Shown here in pieces: positions 39,544-51,016 of a stretch of 64,000 nt of DNA (its first letter is position 1; each line of letters opens with the position of its first letter). The position numbers and the translations under genes are program-made. Location of the stretch: the NCBI GenBank assembly GCA_036971615.1, contig JAYKKR010000009.1:992001-1056000 (forward strand). The letters run 5' to 3'. Below the pieces are notes generated by a model that worked only from the letters and a program-made list of their open reading frames with translations, did not search any database and was not told the origin of the DNA. Origin of the DNA: Amyloporia xantha (Eukaryota; Basidiomycota; Agaricomycetes; Polyporales; Adustoporiaceae).

Positions 39544-40338
39544 TCTACGAACTAATTATTTGTGTATGCCTTCATCAGCGATTATATTCTGTTGATATCG
39601 ATGTGCACATTTTTATTCGATCCGAAATTAGACGTATTGCATTTTCTCTTCGAATGAGACTGAGGAGGACGGTCCCTATAGAGAATTTACCGTAGCTTAG
39701 GGCCGTAGCTGACGGACCTAAGCGATTGCTTACTCATTTACCGCATCAGATTCAATTTCGTAGCATCACGGAACATTCCTCATCAATTCCTCATCGTCAA
39801 TTACCATGTGATTTAATTCTCTCGATGCTGGACGCATGCTCATTGCTGGAGCCCTTTGAGGTTATGTCAATGTGAATGAACCAACGGTCCAACGCACTAC
39901 GCAGCTGCCATCGTAATCTTCAATTCGCATGTCTGAATCCTGCAGACGGCGTTCTATAGATGTGCTAAAGCTAAGCTTCTTTGATTCCCATTGACATACA
40001 TATACAGTCATGATCAACGGTTACATCTGTTCCTTGCAACATAAATGCCCGGACCTGGGACCATGCAGGCTAGCCGCTACATAGGGTTCTGACAGATCGC
40101 AGCTTCCACACCTGAAACTAGTACTAATCCAGCATGACATGACTTCCAAAACATCGCCAGCAAACATTCGGGCTCCTCCATTGTGGTTCAAACCTCGGCG
40201 TGTTTCGTTATCGCGCCTCTTCTCTGCAGGTGCTCAGATTCAAATACGTTCGGCTTGCAGTGTAAAGCGTCCGAATAAGTGAAACCATATTCACCCCAAT
40301 CCTGTCTGCGCATACTCCAACAGCCACATTACCATACT
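39544..40338. other. intergenic between the two acyltransferases
   Basis: About 800 bp containing the 3' region of copy 1 and the promoter of copy 2. No coding exon seen. CATACTATG precedes the copy 2 start. Confidence 0.5.
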
Positions 40339-41817
40339 ATGATCGAGGAACCAAACGCAACGAAGCCCATGGTGCTTCGAGATGCGGGTGGGTGTACCAA
40401 TTTAGTGGCAGTTGGCAGTTGTAACAACTGAATGTAATGTCATATTGACAGGTCTCATGGAGAAGTATTACATCGCTCGCCATTATCTCGGCATGTTTTC
40501 ATGTGTCGTCGTGTCCGCGAAGTACGTCGGAACGAGATCCGTTCTGGACAAGCCTGTCTTGTTCTCAGCTCTCGAGAAGGTCGTGCACAGACACCCAGCA
40601 CTTTGCGTACGACTCTCCGGCGAGGCCATCGACAGGCCCGTGTATGTACACCTGAATGAGGTGGACTTGTCGCAGATTGTCGAATTTAGCGACGAGACAG
40701 ATCTACAGGACGTGCTGGAAGCGCAGATAATCCGGCGTTTCGACACGGATCTTCTCCTCCCGCTCTGGCGTCTGCAGGTTCTGCCCGACAACACCGTCAT
40801 ATTCGCCTGGCATCACGGAATTGGAGATGGTCAGAGTGGACTGGCATTCCATCGTTCGCTCCTAGCCGCACTCAACGAGATCGATGAACCGACCGTCACC
40901 GGCCCACCAATTGTATCCGTATCGAACGATATCGTGCTCGTTCCGCCGGTCGAGCAGCTCGCGGATTTGTCAGTCTCCTGGCTGACGCTTATCCGCGAGA
41001 TGTATCACAAGCTGGCTCCAGCCTCATGGTCCCCGAAGTTCTCGGCATGGACGGGCCACACCATACCCACAGTCGATAAACTACCTGCTGCAGTGCGACT
41101 TCTGCAATACACACCCTCCGAAATGGCGCGGATCCTGAGCCTGTGCAGAACCCACCAATCGTCGCTGACAGCCGTCATGCATACCCTGTCGACGATAATT
41201 GTCTCGCAGTTACTGGAGGCGGACCCGACCACGGCTGGAAAATACACATGTCTCGCTACTTCTATTCCGGTCTCTTTACGTCGCGTGACGAAGACCTCTG
41301 CGGAAGAGCTGTGCGACGAGGTGTCCACATATGCGTCTTTCCCCCGCTTATCACACTGCCTTCGGGACATTCGTCCTGGCTAGGCGAATTCCCCTGGACC
41401 GTAGCTGAAGAGCTCACGACCACCCTGCAAAAGCAACAACGGGAAGCTGCAGAGCACACTGGCATGGTCAAATATCTCTATGGAAATTACCAAGGGTACT
41501 TCAAGGGCCTACTGGGGAAGAAGCGCACGTATGCACTGCAGATCTCGAATCTCGGGAGATGGCCCTTCAATCCGCCAGCGGCAGGGACACAGCAGACGCG
41601 GGTGTGGTCGATCGCTGATATGACCTTCGCTCAGGGTCTTTCTGCCTCCGGTGCAGCGATTGGGCTTAATGCAACAGGGACACCAGCAGGTGGCCTGGGC
41701 ATCTCGGTCTCTTGGGGCCGACAGTCAATAGACGAGTCGCTAGGAGAGGCATTCTTCCGCGCTTTCAGGGAAGCTATGGACGAGATGCTCACCGGTAGTA
41801 TTCCAGCTCCAAAGTAA
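40339..41817 (+). CDS. alcohol acetyltransferase-like acyltransferase 2, frameshifted
   Basis: Exons 40339-40387 and 40452-41817 parallel copy 1 (same intron position: RDAG/LMEKYYIARHYLGM). The catalytic motif is intact: AWHHGIGDGQSG. SLRRVTKTSAEELCDEVSTYASF then runs out of frame; the continuation PPLITLPSGHSSWLGEFPW to the stop at 41817 is in another frame. Total length is one base short of a multiple of three. The break falls in a run of five C (about 41340-41344), and one more C would restore 471 residues aligning end to end with copy 1. No intron removes the break. So either a homopolymer error or a true one-base deletion that removes the C-terminal half. Confidence 0.85.
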
Positions 41818-42103
41818 TCTCCGGTCAGTCAGATCGATCTATGCTCTTGCATAGTATAGATCCACCTTCTATCTGCATTCTCATCAACGTCATGACATGT
41901 ACCTTCCGTTCAGATGTATCATTGAAAATAATGATCCCATCTGTCGCTATGTATGGGCCTTTCTATATGTATTGTCACTTGTGCAATGATGGACATATTC
42001 ACCACTCCGCGCGCGCCATTCATCAGTGTGTCTGACGTGACCAAACCCAAATTCACGTAACGTTCACAGCTTTTCGACAGTTCACTCATCTGCGAGGGAT
42101 GAA

Positions 42104-43206
42104 TCAGGCTGTGAAATTATATTTCACCCCCGCCCGCCATTCCACGAAAGCCGGTATAAGCCAGTAGAGTAAATGCCCAAACCGGCTATACAATAAAGGC
42201 ACGAACACGAACTTCTGGCCGGCGTCTACTGCTCGAACGCACTTTCTTGCGACGTCCCTGGGCTCCAGGCCATGGGTATTGGGGTCCACCTCTCTCGGAT
42301 TGCCGCCGTCCAATGCGGAGGCGCGGAAATCACCTTTGACTGTGGCTAGGATAGCGAAGGAAAAGGCGACAGTGGGGTGCTCGATAGCGAGTGCCTGGTA
42401 GAGCATAAGTGACGCGGCTTTTGTGGACGCGTAGAGAGATCGGGTAGGTGCTGGGACGAGTGCTGCAAGGGAGGAGATAAGGAGCAGTGAAGGTGAAGCG
42501 GAACTGGATTGGAGCAAAGGAAGCTGGACGTGTATGAATTCAGCGGCGGGCAGTGGGGTATACAGAACATGAGCTTACGAAGGTGACAGCAGATATGAGT
42601 GGGCCCGTGTAGTTCACTTTAGCGACTGCTTCGGCGACGTCGACAGTATGCTGGATACTCTCTACGCTGGCCTGTGAGGGCGTGAAGGTCTGCCCGTCTC
42701 TCTCCAGTCCCGCAACCTCCATTAGAGGTCGCAAAGCAGTTGCGCCTGCACACACTATGAGCGTGTCGACACCTTTCCATTCTACAGTGTGAAATTGAGT
42801 ACCGTGTCGAAAGACAGCACGCCGAATACACACCGTCTTGTATTGTCGACCTGAGATGAACCATATCCTCTACGTTTGTGAAATCAACGGCGACGCTGAA
42901 GACTCCCTTATGGGTATTCTCATGCGTAGACAGTGACTTGCACTCCTCGACCACCTTCTTCAGTTCTCCTTCTCTACGAGCAACTACACAGACATGTGAA
43001 CCCCTTGTAGCATATTCATGTGCGAGAGCCCGTCCGATCCCGCTAGACGCTCCCAGGATCAACACCCTCTCATTTCTTCTCGGTACTTTCTGTACTCTCC
43101 GTCGAAGTCTGAGAACACGACGAGAGACCAGAAAGATGGGAAATGATAAAGCAAGAAGAGTGGTGAACGCAGGGAGCGACGAGAGGCTGGTGATAGAAGC
43201 GAGCAT
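42104..43206 (-). CDS. membrane-anchored short-chain dehydrogenase
   Basis: Three exons (42834-43206, 42579-42781, 42104-42523) give 331 residues. An N-terminal hydrophobic helix (LPAFTTLLALSFPIFLV) followed by Arg-rich sequence suggests an ER membrane anchor. Then the classical SDR core: VLILGASSGIGRALAHEY (NAD(P) loop), VDTLIVCAGA (NAG-like), ISSLAALV (catalytic Ser) and YASTK (YxxxK). The C-terminus has a second hydrophobic stretch. Resembles DHRS7/11-beta-HSD-like and ketosphinganine-reductase-like SDRs. Substrate unknown; as the nearest oxidoreductase to the terpene module it could act on its product, but it might equally be a lipid enzyme. Divergent from MET2 (275 bp apart). Confidence 0.88.
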
Positions 43207-43481
43207 TGAGGAAGATCGCCCGCAGCTGTTCAGTACGACCCGCGTGCTTTTGGCTCATCCTCTGATCCCTCCGAATCTGTATCATGCTTTCATCTGGCTT
43301 AATTTCAAGGATATCTGGTCTGGTCTTGCCTGTAGGCTACAGCTTGGACATGCCCTAGCACGGGAGTAAACGGGCAAATCGTCTCATATTGTGCTTCTCA
43401 AGTTTCGATTTCCCTGACCGAGTCACACCTGCGGGTTCCCATTCAAATTGCACTTGCAGGCGCGGTGCTGCATTCAACATC

Positions 43482-44959
43482 ATGTCCTATTCCAATCTTG
43501 CTGCGTTGCTCGACCAAAACATCTATGTTGCCCCATCATTCACCCTGGAGTCTGGTAGAGTACTCAAAAAGGTCCCAGTTGCCTACAAGACATGGGGAAA
43601 ATTGAACGAAACTAGAGACAATGTCATGATCATATGCCATGCGTTTACCGGGAGCGCAGACGTCGAGGACTGGTGAGCTGCTGTGCTCCACCGCATTACT
43701 TTGCATGGGCTAATTTCGAAACTTTAGGTGGGGTCCTCTTATGGGCAAGGGAAAGGCTTTCGACCCGAAGCGCTTTTTCATCGTCTGCGCGAACGTCATG
43801 GGCTCACCGTACGGCTCTGCGTCTCCGGTCACGACAAACCCTGAGACAGGGAGGTCATACGGCCCAGAGTTCCCTCCAACAACTATTCGAGATGACGTCC
43901 GGTACTTGACTCACATTTTGTTTCGCGCGCGTCCTCCAGCCCTGACTCATGACTTAAAGATTGCACAAGCTAGTGCTTGATCATCTAGGCGTTGCATCTG
44001 TGGCTGTAGTGATAGGGGGCTCTATGGGCGGGATGGCAGTCTTGGAATGGCCCCTATGCACTCCGCCAGGCTACGTCCGACACATTATACCTATTGCGAC
44101 CTCAGCTAGGCATTCCGCATGGTGCATCAGTTGGGGCGAAGCGCAGCGTCAGAGCATATACAGTGATCCGAACTATCAAGACGGCTATTATCACACTCAA
44201 CCAGCGTCAGGCCTCGCGGCGGCGAGGATGGCTGCACTATTGACTTTCCGATCTCGCGACTCCTTCGAGCGCCGGTTCGGACGAAAGCCGCAAAGGCCAG
44301 CCGCAGACGCGGTCCCTACGCCACCGCGCTCTCCAGCGATCTCGGACGCAGATGACGCGCTCGCTGCACACAACGATGGGCAGCGAAAGCACACGCCAGC
44401 CCTGTCAGACGGTACACAATCCGCTTCAGGAACCCCCATTTCCTCCCGCCCCATCTCGCCCACCCCACGGAACCCGATCTTCTCCGCACAGTCCTACCTG
44501 CGCTACCAGGGCGACAAATTCATCTCGCGCTTCGACGCGAACTGCTACATCCACATCACGCGCAAGATGGACACGCACGACATCGCGCGGGAGCGCCTCC
44601 TCTCGCCGGACGAAGATGAGTCGTCCGCGCTTGCCCGGGTCTTGTCGACCTTGCCGCCCCGCGCGCTGGTCATCGGGATCCAGACGGACGGGCTCTTTAC
44701 CCCGTCGGAGCAGCGCGAGATCGCAGAACATATACCCGACGCGGAGTGCGTCATCATTCCGTCGCCCGAGGGGCATGATGGTTTCTTGCTAGAGTTTGAG
44801 CTCATCAATGGGCATATTATGCAATTCTTGAAGCGCGAGTTCCCAGAGTATTATCGGACAGTAGAGGGCGCTGAGGCGGTTGACGAACCGGAGGAAGGGT
44901 TCGACGTGAAGAAAACGAGCATGTTCGGCGAAGCGGAGGCAGATGTCATTAGATGGTAG
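43482..44959 (+). CDS. MET2: homoserine O-acetyltransferase
   Basis: Exons 43482-43672, 43728-43901 and 43960-44959 give 454 residues. Alpha/beta-hydrolase of the MetX/Met2 family: [31 protein letters not shown], the nucleophile elbow [12 protein letters not shown] (catalytic Ser), [13 protein letters not shown] (Asp) and [11 protein letters not shown] (His). It transfers acetyl from acetyl-CoA to L-homoserine in methionine synthesis. A ~65-residue Pro/Ser-rich low-complexity insert ([14 protein letters not shown] region) interrupts the cap domain, common in fungal Met2. Intron 2 ends in AAG (43959). The next gene, convergent, begins with a cystathionine lyase of the same pathway. Confidence 0.95.
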
Positions 44960-45167
44960 TTTACATTCTGCTGTCCTGGTGAACATGGTGCAGCTACATC
45001 CTTTTTTGCCGGCACGTCTTCCAGATGGATCACAACATGCAGTTGGAAGCGGTATGTGTGGAAGGACTGTCCAGCCGGTGACGGTTCGAGATTGAATACA
45101 ACAACATAAGATAAATAAAAGCATGCGATATATATCGTACAATCCTCAACAAGATCCCTTCAATATT

Positions 45168-47048
45168 CTACACGTACAACCACCTGCCGCGGTCCTCTGC
45201 CCATTTTGGCAGCGAAGTGACGTTGACGTTCTCAAAGCGGTGTCGCAATGAGTGCTTATAACCATTCACCGTCAGTTCTCCGCCTTCATCTGCAGGAGTC
45301 TCCGGTGGTGTCACAGTTACGGGCGCGTCCTCATGATTGTATGGTGATAGAATGCCCAGGCCTGATCCACCCACAGACGTGGTGTACGTTTTGAAGCTAG
45401 CCGATTCTAGAACAGAGATGAGAGCCTCGAGAGCAGCGTCTGAGAAGTCTATAATGCGTGTCCAGGCCGACTTGTGAGACAGGGTCATACTACCAGACGG
45501 ACGAACGTACCATCAGGGACGAGCGTTACGGCGCACCCTCCACCACCTGCACCAGTTAGCTTTGTGCTAAGGCCGAACTGCTTCTCAGCCGTCGTCGTAC
45601 GAATTGTTTCCAGACTGGGATGCGAGACACCTAACGAGACCAAGTGGGCATGGTTCTCATCGATGAGAGCCTGACAAATATTTCCATCAGCCTTATTGAA
45701 TGGACACAAACAAATCAAGACGTACAGATAGCCCAGACAGCAGTGAACTACGAGGAAGTTCTGGGTCAGCCAACGCTCGACGGGCTTCGTCACTGATGCT
45801 CTGGATAGCTTCCATGATAGTGTTGATAATTTCAGGCTCCTATTCATTTAAAATCAATGACCATCCGGTTGTAGCAGACAAGTCGATCATACCTGCATCT
45901 TTTTCAGGGCGACGCCGGCGACAAGCGCCTTTGTATCTCGGGGCACCTTTGAGTCAACCAGCAAGAAGCGCAGGGACTTGAACCTGATCGTTGAAAAAAT
46001 TGTGTATCAGCAGTCGCATACAGATCCAGTTCCATAAGTCGCATACTCACCCGAGAATTTGCTCCATCCCGCTCTTCTTCCCAAAGCCCGGTCTCGTGTA
46101 TGCCAAAGCACCCCCAAATACGGCCACAGAATTATCCACCCCACTTGGGTTCCCATGCAGCACTTTCTCCCCGATGAACGCCCATCGATTGACCTCCTCT
46201 GCAATGTCCGGAGGGATGGCGCGTCGACCCTGGTGCGAGAGGTGGATGTGTCCCGGGTCGCCTGGAGCAGGCTGGCGCGAGCGTGGAGGGAGCGCGGGTA
46301 TGGAGATGCGCTGGTGGAGAAGCAGGATCGCAGTGGCGACGCAGACAGAATAGGAAGCGGAGGAGCCAAGTCCCGCGCCAACGGGAAGCGTCGAGCGTGC
46401 GACGAAGTTGAACGATGGCCTTGATTGTGAAGATGAAACGTCGGCATTTAACACCAAGATTAGCAACATTGAATTTACAGATGCGTGTACTCACCGTACT
46501 CCGCCGTGCGCCAGCGTCATGTATAGATACAAGAACGCGACCAACGAACCGTGCGCCCTCGCCGGCCTCGTGTCCGATGGAGGGAGCGCCCTCGTACTGA
46601 TCGCCTCCATCAGTTTCTGGTCGAGCTGGTCGGGGTGCACTTCTCCGGGGTGGATGGGCGTGACGGCATCCCAGGGAAGATCGTCCAAGTCCCACTCGCA
46701 GTAGTAATCTCCGATATCCGACAGATGCAATGACAACTTGTTATCGTGTCGAGGAGACGTCACTCCATAACAGCGCAAATCTACCGAGGCTGCGATAGCG
46801 GTCTGTAATAGCGTTCAGGATACGGCCATGAGGACGGGTGGACTGAATGAACGGGGAAATAGACGCACAACACCATGCACAACCGCATGCTCGCCAAATA
46901 GGATCACCTTCCCTGGCGCACTCACGAACCACTCCCGGTCCTCCCTCGTCCTTGCACTAATGTCCCTCCTCGGCTCGCCCAGCGCTAGCTTCTCAACCGC
47001 ACGACTGATCGGGTTCGGGATCCGCACGTAGTCGTTCGCGGCGAACAT
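45168..47048 (-). CDS. ERG12: mevalonate kinase, C-terminal half of a fusion frame
   Basis: Exons from the shared exon 46869-47184, then 46495-46802, 46051-46419, 45893-45983, 45726-45839, 45511-45667 and 45168-45448. GHMP-kinase motifs: SAPGKVILFGEHAVVHGVTAIAA, PVGAGLGSSASYSVCVA (ATP loop), EKVLHGNPSGVDNSVAVFGG and KLTGAGGGGCAVTL. It phosphorylates mevalonate toward isoprenoids. There is no stop between the cystathionine lyase domain upstream and this domain: the frame runs through an internal ATG (47048) and a ~40-residue linker (RIPNPISRAVEKLALGE). If translated separately it would start at 47048 with that unusual leader. One intron (46420-46494) uses an AAG acceptor. It supplies farnesyl diphosphate precursors and lies about 3.4 kb beyond the terpene module. 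Confidence 0.93.
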
Positions 47049-49131
47049 TATCGCACCTGCATCCAGCAGCGCATGCTGTAGGTCGTCGATGAGGTCCGCC
47101 GGGTCCTCAATCCCGACGCATAGACGGATCAGGTCCTCTGGCAGACCACGCGCAGCACGAGTCGCCGGGTCGATGGACGCATGGCTGGGCAAGGTCTCAG
47201 ACTGAAGAAAAGGAATAGAGGAGAAAGTAGCTTACGACATGACGCAAGGCATGCTGATGAGACTGTTGACACAGCCGAAGCTCACGCTAATGCCCCATAG
47301 GCGTGTCGCACCCACGATACGTTCGCTGAGCTCCTTGTCGCTCGTCTCGAAAGACAGCACAGCACCGTAGCCTGTCCCGAAACTATCAGCGACCTACAGC
47401 ACCTTGCATCGAAATAGACGAACCATCTGCAATGCGCTCGTGCACTTCCTTGTTTGGGTGGCTAGGCAGCCCAGGGTAGTGCGTAACGAAGCCGAGGCGT
47501 GAGAGCAATTGCGCGACGAGCATCGCGGTGGACTGTTGGCGGTCCATGCGAATTGCGAGAGTCTTGATGCCACGCAAGAGTAAGAATGAGTCGAACGGCG
47601 TGAGCGCGTTCCCAACCGCGTTGATCGTGAACGCCATTTGCTACAACGCGATGCACGTTTCATTCCTCGCTTAAGTTGTTGAGGGTGACTCAAGTACTGA
47701 CCTTGGCCAAGTCGTCTCGGTTGCACGTTATCACTCCTGCCATAAGGTCATGGTGCCCGCTCAGGTACTTCGTCGCGCTGTCATACACAATATCCGCGCC
47801 GTGCTCGAGCGGCCGCTGGAGGTACGGGCTCATCATCGTGTTGTCCACCACGATCACCGCATCCGCGCACTGCTCCTTCACCATCGCGCTGATCCGCGCA
47901 ATGTCCACCACCTTCAGCAGCGGGTTCGTCGGCGTCTCTAGAAGCACCATCGCCGTCTTCCCGGGGTTGAGGTGCGGCAAGACGGATGTGGGCTCCGTGG
48001 TATCGACATGATGGACGGTGACGCCCATGTGCGTGCGCAAATAGGTCAGCAGACGGTTCGTGCCGCCGTACAGATCGTCACCAGCGATGACTTCGACCCC
48101 AGGCTTGAGAATGCGCGTAATGACATCCAAGGCGGCCATCCCGGACGATACGACGAAAGCATGTTCTGCGGACGATATCTTCGCGATGTGGTGTTCTGCG
48201 AGAGTAATAAACGTCAGTACACCATTTGGCTTATTTCACACGCCGCCAAAATCTCGTAGTATCATAGATGTTTCGATTGTAGACAGAGCAGAGGAGATAA
48301 GCCGAAGATAAGGGGAATGCAGTGACCGACCCGGAAGTGCCAACGCATCACCAGGGTTTCAATGTAAAGGGTTTCGAATAGTAGACCTCTGAACAGGCAA
48401 ATAACAGCAAGCGCTGCAAGACCCATAGCTATATTCTCAACCGGACTGTGCATAGGCGGATTCATGTTAGTCAGGGAATTCTCACACATCTGGGAGACTG
48501 AGTCTGTGCATGCCATCGCCCATGCATGGCCACTTCTGCACAGAATCAGCTTCTCCGATGGACTAGCAGCAAGCTTTGACCCCACTTGCGTGTGATTCCA
48601 GGCGTAGCGTCTATTAAATGAATGCAACTGCAAGCCAAGACTGAATGCAAAGACCTCAGCAATAGGCCCCGTGAATATGACGTTCCACCGTTCATATGAG
48701 CAGAGTAAGGCCAACCCAGGCCGGCCTTGGGCTCAGAAGCGGCGTTGGTCTGACCCCCACCCACAATTGGCCAAAGTGCCACCCCGTAGACAATTATCAA
48801 GACGATCAAGGCCCTCAATGAAGATTGAGAAGCCTTTCGTTCACCACCTACTTCCGCAAGAGCTACAGGACGATCAGCGCTCACCTAGATGAGTCCGGGT
48901 AGGGTTGCCGCTCCTACTGTAGTCGTACTGTCCTCCAACGCCCTTGAACGTAGCCGTCTGGTATATTGGAACGCTAGAGCTGCCATGCTGGTCCTTGTGC
49001 TCAGCGTTGGGTGTCTCTACGGTCGCACAAAGTGTCGAGAAACGGTAGGGCTGGCGAGATCGGGGCAAGGACGGAGATTCGGGCTCCGGCGTCGGGAGAT
49101 CGTGCGCCGGGAACTTGCTCACCGAGTCCAT
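47049..49131 (-). CDS. cystathionine beta-lyase, N-terminal half of a fusion frame
   Basis: Exons 48885-49131, 47702-48195, 47424-47640, 47236-47371 and the start of 46869-47184, about 410 residues from the ATG at 49131. PLP-enzyme motifs of the Cys/Met metabolism family: SVPIYQTATFKG, YDYSRSGNPTRTHLE, AFVVSSGMAALDVI, GDDLYGGTNRLL, VLLETPTNPLLKV, IVVDNTMMSPYLQRPLEHGADI, SATKYLSGHHDLMAG (Schiff-base Lys) and WGISVSFGCVNSLISMP. The MPCVMSHASIDP end fits a Str3-type beta-lyase (cystathionine to homocysteine). The family C-terminus LIRLCVGIEDPADLIDDL continues without a stop into mevalonate kinase. All eleven exons together total exactly 910 codons. Intron 1 is 689 bp (48196-48884), over ten times the local norm. 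Same pathway as neighbouring MET2. Confidence 0.92.
48196..48884 (-). other. 689-bp first intron
   Basis: Bounded by GTGAGC (donor) and CTCGCAG (acceptor); protein similarity is continuous across it (THL/EHHIAKISS). Other introns in this gene are about 50-75 bp. An embedded minus-strand frame with hydrophobic stretches (48262-48714) has no recognised family. An insertion into an ordinary intron is likely. Confidence 0.6.
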
Positions 49132-49404
49132 GGCGAGAATGGATGATAAAAGGACAAGAAACGGTATGGGAAGACGGTGAGACGGGTCTTGATATACGTC
49201 CGCACCTATGGCGGTTTTAGAGAATGGTAGTCTGACCATTCTGCCTCCCACCCATGAATTTACGTGCGGAGGTCACATGATCGCTATATTGCGCCATCCT
49301 GTCAAACCCTGACTCGATCATGATTCTTGATCGAAGCGACCCAGCTACATAATTTACCGCAGGCCGTGGGTTCAATCCTGTTCAGAACCATCTGGCATTA
49401 TAAC

Positions 49405-50088
49405 ATGCCTCGCAGACAGCGTACGTCGCTCGTATTTTGATTCGTTCTACATTTACATACTTGACAGACAGCTACTCGTCAGGTCCAAGCCGCCTCGCAG
49501 CACCTAGATCCCGAACTGGTTGCCAAGCGCACCAAACGACATCTGGATGAATTAGAGGTGTGCTCACGTACCGAACCTAATGTCGAATAACCTGTTGACT
49601 CGGGCATGATCCCCAAGCGGTCAAATTATACAGAGCCTTCGGTGTCGTTTGCTGGGGTCGATGATGATGACGACGGTGGCCGTGCGGTCAAAGGCCGCGC
49701 TCGCCAGACCATCTCGGACAAGCGCGAATGGGACGGCAAGAAGAAGAAAAAGTCGAGCATGAACGTCCGCACAGCTGTGCTCTACAAGAAGAATCTGTCT
49801 ACGCTCATAGACGAGTCGGTGCGTCCTGCATCTTGCTCTGCATCCTAGAGCAATTTCCGCGTTTCTCATAAAGCATCCACTGTCCCAGGGCATAGCAAAT
49901 TACCCGCCCAGCGTTCCCACATACCTCACCGCCATTGCACCACCACCCCGTGAGCCGCCTAGGCTGATCTATGCTCTGTGTGTGGCTTCTGGGGCAAGTA
50001 CAAGTGCAAGAAATGCGCGATGCCGTATTGCGACATGAATTGCGAGGCTGTCCACGATGAGACGCGGTGCGAGCGGCGAGTGATTTGA
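49405..50088 (+). CDS. HIT zinc-finger protein (Vps71/ZNHIT1-like), frameshift
   Basis: Exons 49405-49420, 49472-49557, 49618-49818 and 49889-50088. The protein is basic (HLDELERSNYTEPSVSF, KREWDGKKKKKSSMNVRTAVLYKKNL), then YPPSVPTYLTAIAPPPREPPR, as in ZNHIT1/Vps71, the SWR1 chromatin-remodelling subunit for H2A.Z deposition. The HIT finger follows (CSVCGFWGKYKCKKCAMPYCDMNCEAVHDETRC) with its Cys pattern intact, but it is out of frame with the preceding sequence: near 49964-49972 (AGGCTGATCTATGC) one base is missing or two are surplus. Exon lengths total 3n+2, consistent with this. A 50-bp intron ending CCTAG at 49961 would restore phase but delete the conserved YLTAIAPPP, so I prefer a frameshift or assembly error. 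Confidence 0.8.
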
Positions 50089-51016
50089 CAAGATCTGGCC
50101 TGTCATTGTGAGAGGTGTGTAAACATATCTCTCGACCACCTCAAGCGTCATCGCCATCGACGGCTGCCATCTTCATCACCGCTCGGCGCAGTTCAAGATT
50201 AACTTGGCGCGGAATCGAGCTTCCCATACGCAGTGCGTCTGGACACAGCGTACCGGCCGCATGAAACAGGCTTGCTTGATACGAACACGAAGGAAGTCAT
50301 TCTGGCTGCAGAGTCTTCCGATTGATCGATCGAAAGGTTTCACCGAACCTCTGAGGGGCAGCACAGAAGCCGTTAATCGAAGCTAATGTCGATATCATCG
50401 TGCATTCAGCACATCTTTCGATGCGATCTGATGTAACTGTAGTCGAACCCAGTAGATTGTATAGACCATTTCGCTCCACTGTACCTTCGTTTGATTATGG
50501 CTGCCCTCGCCTCCCATACTTCCGGTCGAGCCTTTTTTCACGGTCGGACTGATTTCAAGATGTTCACATACATTCCACCTTATTGTCTCAGGCAAAAGCA
50601 TCCGCTGTATACATAATGTTCTTATTCTATGAGATCTAACGAGGGACAGCAATCCATAGCCAGATCAGCTCTATACATTAGCATTTTCGCAGTCAAGGTC
50701 CATAAAATAACATTATATGACGGGGTCAAACGAGGGCTAAGTGGCTACAGAGGGGATATGCAGAGAAGACGACGACGTAGAACCAGACAATTAGGGGAAC
50801 CACGAGCGAACTAACAATGATAAATACGCGTTACACAACCTTTCAGCAGCCAATATGTCGACATCTGTTGTACTATATATACCAGGTCTGGATGCAAGCG
50901 TGTGTGAGTGGGTGTTTGGCCAAGATGAAGTGCGCATGTTAGAATGATGAAGAGTCCGAGGTGACCAATATCCGAGGGAGCCAGTGTAGATGTGTAGATA
51001 ATATCTATCTCCGCGG
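50089..51016. other. convergent intergenic region
   Basis: About 930 bp between the 3' ends of the HIT-finger gene and the hybrid histidine kinase. No coding exon. AT-rich with several AATAAA-like stretches. Confidence 0.5.

Noticed and set aside
41289..41380. A hidden intron explaining the acyltransferase 2 frame change
   Set aside because: Candidate donors with the CTGGCTAG acceptor give the wrong phase, and copy 1 aligns without a gap across the site.
49365..49394. Possible tRNA 3' end (GGGTTCAATCCTG)
   Set aside because: The bases around the TTCAATC loop do not form a five-pair T stem and no matching acceptor or D arm lies upstream.
49912..49961. A 50-bp intron in the HIT-finger gene (GTTCCC to CCTAG) restoring phase
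   Set aside because: It would remove YLTAIAPPP, which is conserved in ZNHIT1/Vps71 proteins just before the finger; a frameshift is more likely.
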